Assembly (NCBI GenBank): GCA_022113835.1 | Contig: JAILWY010000014.1 | Coordinates: 9,549,501 to 9,613,500, forward strand | Direction of reading: 5' to 3' | DNA: 64,000 bases | Origin: Atopsyche davidsoni | Taxonomy: Eukaryota; Arthropoda; Insecta; Trichoptera; Hydrobiosidae | Shown: positions 62,252 to 64,000 of the stretch, piece after piece | Numbering within the stretch: the first letter of the stretch is position 1 | Layout: every line of letters starts with the position of its first letter | Position numbers and translations under genes: made by a program | The notes under the pieces: generated by a model | Database searches by the model: none | What the model was told of the DNA's origin: nothing | The model's input: only the letters and a program-made list of their open reading frames with translations

Positions 62252-64000
62252 CTGGAAATAAATGAAAAATAGGCGATTAGACGATTAAATCCAAATACTA
62301 TTGTCATTTTTATTTAATATTTAAAAAGATTTGATAAATTAATTAGATTTATAAATAACAGGAGAACTCAAATTTTCAATTGATCATTATTTTTTGCTAT
62401 GGGTATGTTTTTTATGTTGAAATATATTTACATATAAAACAAATGCATTTTAACCTGAAGTATCAGATTTTTGTTTGTGAAAGAGAATTATAATTTCGTA
62501 ATATGAAATTTCTATTATATCCGCGGGGGGTAAAAATAACCCACGGGGCTTGAGGATCGTGATTCTACTTAATTTATTTTGATTAAGAATTTCATAATGA
62601 AATACTCCCATGTACGATTTCATTAATCAAGGTAGCCTTGGCATAGCGGGTGGACCCGAAAAGGGGACAAACCAACGTATTTATTTGCTTTAATATGGTA
62701 AATGATGAAAAATAGCACACGCAGTTCCTAGTATATCTCTATTCAGATAAAATTTAAACGTTATAATTAAAATATATGACAACTGGCAATTAATACTTGT
62801 AATACTTTTAAACATGTTCTTTAGAAAAGACTGATGCATAAGACAACGAAAATTTTTATATATTTTTTCGTATTACAGTAAACTGTACGTCTAAAGACTT
62901 AAAAACAAATATATATAAAATAATATTTGTATAAACTTTTATATTAAAACATTCGAATATACTTCGTAAGTCTTAATATATTTCAGCTTATTGAATAATG
63001 ATCTTGTTTAATTTGTGTTAATTTTGAAACTAAATATATGATTTCAAACTGGTAATTTAGTAATTTTGATACATCTATATATATTTTGAATAATCCGATG
63101 CTTTTATCAATCTAAAAATTAAAAAAAGCTTATCGTTTTGATAGTTTTGGAGGTTGAATGTATTAATTTTTTTAAAATTAATTGCTTGAGAGATTACACT
63201 GTTTAACACTTGTCCAGCGCTTGTTCGCTCTTCAGAAACATTAAAAAAAATACTAGCCTTGATATAAAGATGTCATCTTTTTAATAAGTTATAAATTTAA
63301 ATAGTACCGATGGTCGAAAAGACAAATACCTTGTATTAATTAGTTTTTTTGTCAATTTGCATGCCATATATACTGTGGTGTAATAATTTAGCGATATCTG
63401 CAATTATATTCAAAACTTAAAGTATATCAGATCTATAAGCGTGACATTAAAAATCACAGTTTGTAGTTGGATTAAAAACGCAAAAAAAAAAATTTAACGC
63501 CACAATTTATTCAACAACTTGACTATGGCTTTAGAGTTAGAATAAAAATAAACAACATCTCTCTTGCTGCGTTTATCATTCAGAGAACGCCTTTATAATA
63601 AGCGGGGGCTGCAAAAAAGGGAGGCTGGGGTCCTGCACCCCGCGGGTAATGGCGTCGTCCATATTTCAAAGTGTTAAACTTTCACGCGGCAATCAATTAA
63701 GCCCGGCCTCCTCGCCCCGAACGTGCACCTTAAATCTGCCGTAATTAATTTTGTTTAGCACTTTGTTTATTTCATTCAATTGCTCAGACGCCGCATTTTG
63801 AATTCAAGTCTTCGTTTGAAAATGCCAGGTTGACGAAACCGGTCACCTTTAAAATAAAGTATTTTTATTTAAAACATTGAAATGGAATCAAAACCAAAGA
63901 ATGGACCGATTAATTTCTATTAAAAATATTAAATTTACTTGTTTAATTATTGTAAAAAATAAGTTATGTGAATAAGTTAAGAAATGGAAGTAAGCAATAT
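62252..64000 (-). other. Intron of the CUB-LDLa gene, continuing out of the window
   Basis: No exon recognised up to the window edge. GC-rich patches at about 62515-62560 and 63590-63840 have no coding signal. Confidence 0.6.

Overview
The window looks like nuclear DNA from an insect or a close arthropod relative, probably not a fly. It is strongly AT-rich with long non-coding stretches, spliceosomal introns, mariner, hAT and LINE relics, and scattered CCTAA/TTAGG motifs. The translated genes are metazoan signalling and cell-surface proteins. A bone morphogenetic protein (BMP) of the BMP9/10 type argues against Drosophila, which to my knowledge lacks that ligand. Only two protein-coding genes can be supported. 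They point towards each other, tail to tail, about 18 kb apart.

Gene 1 (+ strand, 27417-30766) is a complete five-exon TGF-beta/BMP ligand. All splice junctions keep frame (331+174+755+113+121 nt = 497 codons plus stop). The protein has a signal/anchor segment, a TGF-beta propeptide, two furin-type sites and a seven-cysteine mature domain of 107 residues. The mature domain is split over three exons, and the last two are too short to show up as obvious reading frames. A 244-bp fold-back repeat lies in the last intron. Upstream are 27 kb without a supported gene.

Gene 2 (- strand, 62251 down to 49313, 5' end outside the window) is the C-terminal part of a single-pass CUB and LDL-receptor class A (LDLa) membrane protein of the Culd / l(1)G0289 kind. 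Three exons are visible. A 10.8-kb intron splits the LDLa domain. The cytoplasmic tail carries nine [K/R]Y dipeptides at short intervals.

The rest is non-coding: a broken mariner (793-1180), a pogo/Tigger terminus (about 2108-2164), two remnants of one LINE family (2826-2900 + and 46995-47625 -), a MITE with perfect 29-bp inverted repeats and an 8-bp target duplication (4623-4825), a second MITE (7176-7404), a hAT-type MITE (39531-39948), Penelope-like tail motifs, and two decayed tandem arrays with periods of about 126 bp (15024-15460) and 218 bp (35223-35880). Islands of higher GC, about 150-550 bp long, recur every few kb. They code for nothing I can recognise and are candidate regulatory or conserved non-coding elements. 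I found no CRISPR array, rRNA, intact tRNA, operon or prokaryotic feature.
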